From: CAYTWW01 sp043801855 | Lineage (GTDB): Archaea; Nanobdellota; Nanobdellia; Woesearchaeales; GW2011-AR15 | Reading direction: 5' to 3' | Length of the DNA stretch: 35,208 nt | NCBI GenBank assembly: GCA_043801855.1 | Contig: JAZDLQ010000064.1 | Location: 1-35,208, forward strand | In this document: positions 32,212-35,208 of the stretch, piece after piece | Position numbering within the stretch: position 1 is the first letter of the stretch | Layout: each line of letters starts with the position of its first letter | Notes under the pieces: model-generated | What the model was told of the DNA's origin: nothing | What the model saw: the letters and a program-made list of their open reading frames with translations, nothing else | The model's database searches: none | Position numbers and translations under genes: made by a program

Positions 32212-34491
32212 ATGCAAATTACAAAAGTCGACCCAGAAACAGGAAAAGAAATAATAGTTCTAAATCCAACTCTCAATGATTTAGTAGATGCAACAACACA
32301 AAAAATTAACCTAGTACACTGGTCAAAATCTATTGGCGGATGGAATCCTCATGATCTAGGCTCACCTCAAAGGCAGGCACTTTCAATGCTAATATATCTT
32401 TTTGATGCAATCGGGCAAGCCTCAAAACAAGAAGAGACAGGACAGTATTATGCGTGGTACAAGCTGATGTTAGAAGGCATCTATGCCAAGATGATTCCGT
32501 TATCGCTCACGATGCAGTATCTGGCACATTATTCTCCGTGTAGAGATGTAATACATATTTGGAAAAAAGGCAAATATGTTGCCAAGGAAAGCCCCATGCC
32601 GCTTGCCGCAGAAGCTGAATATAAACTTTTAGAATATTGTTCTAAAAAATTTCCTGTGATAGAGCCGCAGGGTTTTCTTAGAATCGGCCCTTATGAGTTG
32701 GCAGAAGAAACAACAGCGCCTCAGGTTGCCGCACTATCTGAAAGCACTCCTTTTTTCAGAAGCAGCTCTTCTGCTCTGCCTAAAACAATAGTTGATGTCC
32801 TGAAGGCGTCATGTAAACATTTTGAAGTTTGGCCAGTTGAAGAGGCTACTCCTAAGGGTTATCACACCGATGCTCTCTCCGTATTATTTACTCCTAGACA
32901 AGATGCATTATCAATAGCAGATATGTTTACTCTGTGGGCAAAACCAGGAACGCATAATCGGGCAAGAAATGTAAGAAATGCAAGTAACACTATGCTGACG
33001 ATAACTGCGCAGCTACATGAATCTCATCCTGAAATCGAGGTGAACGGGGAAACATGGAAAGATAAGCCATCTTTGCGCGGATATGCATCTTCAAGATATG
33101 ATTATTATTTGGGAAACACTCTTACCTGGCTTGTTAAAAAAAATAGAAGAACAGAAGCGTTAGCACTGGCAGTCAGGAATTTAGAGGGTTTATTGGATGT
33201 CAGCGGATACGATAAGGATATTATTGATGACTATTGGGTTATCAATACTGACTCAAATCCAGCTAATTTTCTTTATTACAAAAATAGGAAAAAAAATAGA
33301 GTTGTCAGGATAGATCTTGCATCAATGATTAATCCAAAAGCGCTCAGAATCGGTGAATCACCTGAGCGTAAATTTGACTATTGCTTTTTTTATAATGACC
33401 TGTTTCATATATTTGATGTTAATGAGCAACTGACAATAAGGGAAAGAAGAGATAATTTATCTTCGGATGATACTCTTAGCCATGCTCTCTGTGTTTACTG
33501 GATATCTAGAGAAAAGGAAAGGATTGATGAAAAAGTCATATGCGGCCAATCAGTACCCGGAATAGCTGATCCATTAAAGTATCAAAAAAGAGTAAATGAT
33601 ATTTTAAGCCAGTTAGGCCACAGCGACTGCGTTGACTATAATCTAAGAAGAAGAGTTGAACGTGTTCTGGTTCAAAGAAGAAAATCCCGATTAATGGAGA
33701 TGGAAGACCAATGTGTCCAAATAGAAAATCTAAGTGCAAAACCTTACCTTGAGCTGGACGACAATTTTTTCATTCATAGGTATTTCAGAAATATGAGCTA
33801 TGTTCTCTTTATTGAAAAAAATGATCGCATGCTGCCAAGACTAAGTAAGCAACTAGCTTTAGTGAGAAAAGGTCTCCAGGACAAATTAATTGATTGTATC
33901 TCCAGACATAAGGATGAGCAACTTCAAGGAAAAGCTGAAGCTATATACACGCTAGGAACTGTAAAAAATGGCGAAAGTCCTGCAGGTATGCAAGATAGTT
34001 TTGATTTCACATTAAAGAGGATGATTGGTTACAGTGATGAAGATTCCGGCAGGATGTATAGAGGCTTGAAAGGTTTAGCAGAAAATATCAATGCATATTT
34101 TGATGGGAGATATTATGGATTAAGGGAACATATACTGCAATATGTTAGATCTTGCATGGAGGTTGAAAGATTAAAAAATGAAGTACAAAAACATTTTATG
34201 CTTGCACATGATTCTCTTGACAAAGCTATAGGATATCTTGCAGCAAATCTGGATGGAAAACAAAAAGGTGCTCCCATAACAGATGGACATAATCCATACA
34301 GCATTTTTAATGGCTCTTCTCCTCATTTATTATATAACGGCGCACCTGCATTTGCGCCATCTAGTGTAGATTCTCTCGACGACCAGTTCAATTTTCATAT
34401 CGAAAAAATCAAAGAGAAAGGGTATATAGAATTTGTAAGAATAATACAGATTGAATATCTTCGGGCAAAGATTGATGAGCAAAAAAGTTAA
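32212..34491 (+). CDS. Large protein with APH-like kinase catalytic motif
   Basis: A 759-aa soluble protein. Around residues 345-372 it reads NTDSNPANFL, then RVVRIDLASM. This fits the phosphotransferase pattern of APH/protein-kinase-like folds (HxDxxxxN, then a metal-binding Asp on a beta strand): Asp347, Asn352 and Asp368, but with Asn in place of the usual His. The rest is helical, with KETGQYY-type charged stretches and no membrane segment. The frame is open from 31930, but the TATA box points to MQITKVDPETGKE at 32212. The substrate is unknown. The stop overlaps the end of the split membrane-protein gene on the other strand. Confidence 0.75.
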   Translation: MQITKVDPETGKEIIVLNPTLNDLVDATTQKINLVHWSKSIGGWNPHDLGSPQRQALSMLIYLFDAIGQASKQEETGQYYAWYKLMLEGIYAKMIPLSLTMQYLAHYSPCRDVIHIWKKGKYVAKESPMPLAAEAEYKLLEYCSKKFPVIEPQGFLRIGPYELAEETTAPQVAALSESTPFFRSSSSALPKTIVDVLKASCKHFEVWPVEEATPKGYHTDALSVLFTPRQDALSIADMFTLWAKPGTHNRARNVRNASNTMLTITAQLHESHPEIEVNGETWKDKPSLRGYASSRYDYYLGNTLTWLVKKNRRTEALALAVRNLEGLLDVSGYDKDIIDDYWVINTDSNPANFLYYKNRKKNRVVRIDLASMINPKALRIGESPERKFDYCFFYNDLFHIFDVNEQLTIRERRDNLSSDDTLSHALCVYWISREKERIDEKVICGQSVPGIADPLKYQKRVNDILSQLGHSDCVDYNLRRRVERVLVQRRKSRLMEMEDQCVQIENLSAKPYLELDDNFFIHRYFRNMSYVLFIEKNDRMLPRLSKQLALVRKGLQDKLIDCISRHKDEQLQGKAEAIYTLGTVKNGESPAGMQDSFDFTLKRMIGYSDEDSGRMYRGLKGLAENINAYFDGRYYGLREHILQYVRSCMEVERLKNEVQKHFMLAHDSLDKAIGYLAANLDGKQKGAPITDGHNPYSIFNGSSPHLLYNGAPAFAPSSVDSLDDQFNFHIEKIKEKGYIEFVRIIQIEYLRAKIDEQKS

Positions 34492-34571
34492 TTTTTTAGG
34501 TTTTTAACTCTGTTAGTTAGTGCAAGATATGAGAAAAAACATGATCCGATAAACATAAAGGAATTAATACT
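34488..34571 (-). pseudogene. C-terminal part of a split small membrane-protein gene
   Basis: The minus strand encodes SINSFMFIGSCFFSYLAL and NRVKNLKN, then a stop at 34488. This is the second membrane helix of a short two-helix protein family (pattern DALLFLxSCLLSYLALR). Its first half lies at 34918-34998 in the same orientation. The two halves join in frame if 34572-34917 is removed. Confidence 0.7.
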
Positions 34572-34576
34572 TGAAT

Positions 34577-34682
34577 GAAGTCCGAGGCTCTCCCCTATCA
34601 TATGATAAAAATGTGCGCATTTTTAGCAAATTGAAAATTCGATAATTTTCAATTAATGGTGGGGATTCGCAGCTTGGATTTC
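34577..34682 (+). ncRNA. Branched structured RNA, copy 3 (inside the insert)
   Basis: The outer helix GAAGTCCGAG (34577-34586) pairs with CTTGGATTTC (34673-34682), 10 bp with two G-T pairs. GC pairs with GC past an AG bulge (34671-34672). An inner helix CCCCTATCAT/ATGGTGGGG encloses two hairpins, AAAAATG-TGCG-CATTTTT and ATTGAAAATT-CGAT-AATTTTCAAT. The plan equals copy 1 at 13596 (10-bp outer helix, AG bulge, inner helix with two hairpins), although the helix sequences differ. Confidence 0.65.
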
Positions 34683-34800
34683 AGCAAATTGCACTGCCAA
34701 GCAATACCATTCATCCAGTATGTTTGGAGTCATTAGCTGACTCCGACATGCTAAAATTAGAGATGGTAGTAAACTGCCCTCTAATTTTATCATACTGAAG

Positions 34801-34896
34801 TATAGTAAAGAGCAAATATATTAGTTATTCTTTTCTCTTTACTATATAAGAAGTGCATAAAAATTTTATATGATTATTTGTGCACTTCTATATATC
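34801..34896 (+). repeat. Paired-hairpin repeat, copy 3 (diverged)
   Basis: TATAGTAAAGAG (34801-34812) pairs with CTCTTTACTATA (34835-34846). AGAAGTGCA (34849-34857) pairs with TGCACTTCT (34881-34889). The second hairpin aligns with GGAGCGCA...TGCGCTCC of copy 1, with paired changes in both arms, and keeps the loop word GATTATT. It lies near the right end of the 346-bp insert. Confidence 0.75.
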
Positions 34897-34917
34897 TGGA
34901 TTTCTGGCAGTGCAATT

Positions 34918-34998
34918 TATAAGCTCGTCAGCAAGCGTACTTATCCCTATCTGCATTATTTTTAATAATATGATTAAAGTCAGACATACTCCTATCAT
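34918..34998 (-). pseudogene. N-terminal part of the split small membrane-protein gene
   Basis: The minus strand encodes MIGVCLTLIILLKIM, then QIGISTLADELI, after which the reading frame enters the insert and soon stops. It is the first helix and linker of the two-helix family whose second helix is at 34488-34571. A TATA-like CATATATATTTC lies about 25 bp upstream of the ATG, so the promoter is intact. Confidence 0.7.
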
Positions 34999-35131
34999 TG
35001 TTGTTGATGTAGGAAAAATATGATGAAATATATATGCATACTTTCAAACTTTCAAAAGCTAAAGAGTATAGAGATGGTATGAGAATTCTTGATTAAGCTA
35101 CTTTGTTTCCACTTATATGAGGTGGTAAACA
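34999..35131. other. Intergenic region before the IS110-type transposase
   Basis: It holds the promoter of the split gene (minus strand) and the 5' flank of the transposase with its AGGTGG Shine-Dalgarno (35120-35125). No strong hairpin is seen. The insertion-sequence left end should fall here but cannot be placed by eye. Confidence 0.4.
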
Positions 35132-35208
35132 ATGAAACCAAAGTTTTTCATTGGATTGGATGTACATAAAGACATAACAACATATGCAATAAGAGATACA
35201 AAGGACAA
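35132..35208 (+). CDS. IS110-family transposase (5' end, partial)
   Basis: The first 25 codons read MKPKFFIGLDVHKDITTYAI, then RDTK. This is the characteristic N-terminus of IS110/IS1111-group DEDD transposases, with the first catalytic Asp in GLDVHK. These enzymes form RuvC-like complexes and, in the IS110 group, use a bridge RNA encoded near an element end. The gene runs off the window. AGGTGG 7 bp upstream supports the ATG start. Confidence 0.8.
   Translation, partial: MKPKFFIGLDVHKDITTYAIRDTKD

Larger units (their letters stand above)
34572..34917 (+). mobile_element. 346-bp structured non-coding insert
   Basis: This segment separates the two halves of one small gene and contains no coding frame. 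It holds the third branched RNA structure (34577-34682), a second three-way structure (CAGTATG/CATACTG, 34716-34797, enclosing GGAGTCA/TGACTCC and TAAAATTAGAG/CTCTAATTTTA), and the third paired-hairpin repeat (34801-34896). A perfect 14-bp inverted repeat AAATTGCACTGCCA (34686-34699) / TGGCAGTGCAATTT (34905-34918) encloses the last two and ends at the gene junction. No clear target duplication is seen. It may be a small mobile element; the exact ends are good to about three bases. Confidence 0.6.

Noticed and set aside
34572..35131. The structured region as the bridge RNA of the IS110-type element
   Set aside because: The insert lies on the far side of the N-terminal half of an unrelated gene and its promoter, so it is probably outside the insertion sequence. 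Only about 130 bp remain between that gene and the transposase. Not excluded, but not supported.
1..35208. CRISPR array
   Set aside because: No series of regularly spaced direct repeats was seen; the repeats present are pairs of hairpins or two-copy tRNA-end duplications.

Overview
The window reads as part of an AT-rich archaeal chromosome, most likely a DPANN lineage of the Woesearchaeota/Pacearchaeota kind. The archaeal signs are ribosomal protein L15e, an aIF5A-like factor, an archaeal SRP (7S) RNA, a tRNA-His with an encoded G-1 and no encoded CCA, and TATA boxes about 25-30 bp upstream of many leaderless starts. Bacterial-looking genes are mixed in: ThrRS of the bacterial type, ribulose-phosphate 3-epimerase, a Fur-family regulator with ZnuABC, a MacB-type exporter and a hybrid histidine kinase. 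The lineage assignment is inference.

Layout. 1-276: the end of a partial gene and a paired-hairpin repeat. 286-4585: a SIMPL-domain protein, then a Fur-like regulator divergent from a zinc/manganese ABC importer (znuA-znuC-znuB). 4575-5567: a winged-helix protein and a membrane protein. 5776-9216: ABC ATPase, exported CARDB-like protein and MacB/FtsX permease, followed by a convergent lipoprotein. 10088-11101: a methyltransferase and two truncated genes (hcp and an HxlR-type regulator) joined back to back. 11165-13563: a four-gene block with a DUF5752-like protein and rpe. 13596-13769: two tandem branched RNA structures that lead into a hypothetical gene and a UPF0173 hydrolase. 15035-16683: a small Cys-rich protein, SRP RNA, a LAGLIDADG endonuclease gene bounded by a 19-bp repeat of the tRNA-His 3' end, and the tRNA-His gene with a T-loop intron. 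16822-22869: ADP-forming acetyl-CoA synthetase, a GNAT-ASCH fusion, and thrS with a possible Thr-codon leader peptide. 22934-29398: an orphan 506-aa protein, a DUF2207-like membrane protein, a membrane protein, a second paired-hairpin repeat and a REC-kinase-REC protein. 29653-31598: rpl15e, tRNA-Thr with a duplicated 5' end, a membrane protein and an aIF5A homologue lacking the hypusine lysine. 31607-35208: a secreted protein, a 759-aa protein with a kinase-like catalytic motif, a small membrane-protein gene split by a 346-bp structured insert, and the start of an IS110-family transposase.

How the pieces fit. Conventional operons are metal uptake under a Fur-like repressor, a MacB-type exporter with its exported partner, and substrate-level ATP formation by the ADP-forming ligase. 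The most unusual material is non-coding. A branched RNA-like motif recurs three times (two tandem copies at 13.6-13.8 kb, one inside the 346-bp insert). Its helices differ in sequence, but it keeps an AG bulge and a TCGC-type junction. A separate paired-hairpin repeat also occurs three times (0.2, 27.4 and 34.8 kb), with compensating stem changes. The third copies of both families lie together in the insert that splits a gene, which suggests a small mobile structured element. Both tRNA genes carry a duplicated terminus next to extra DNA.
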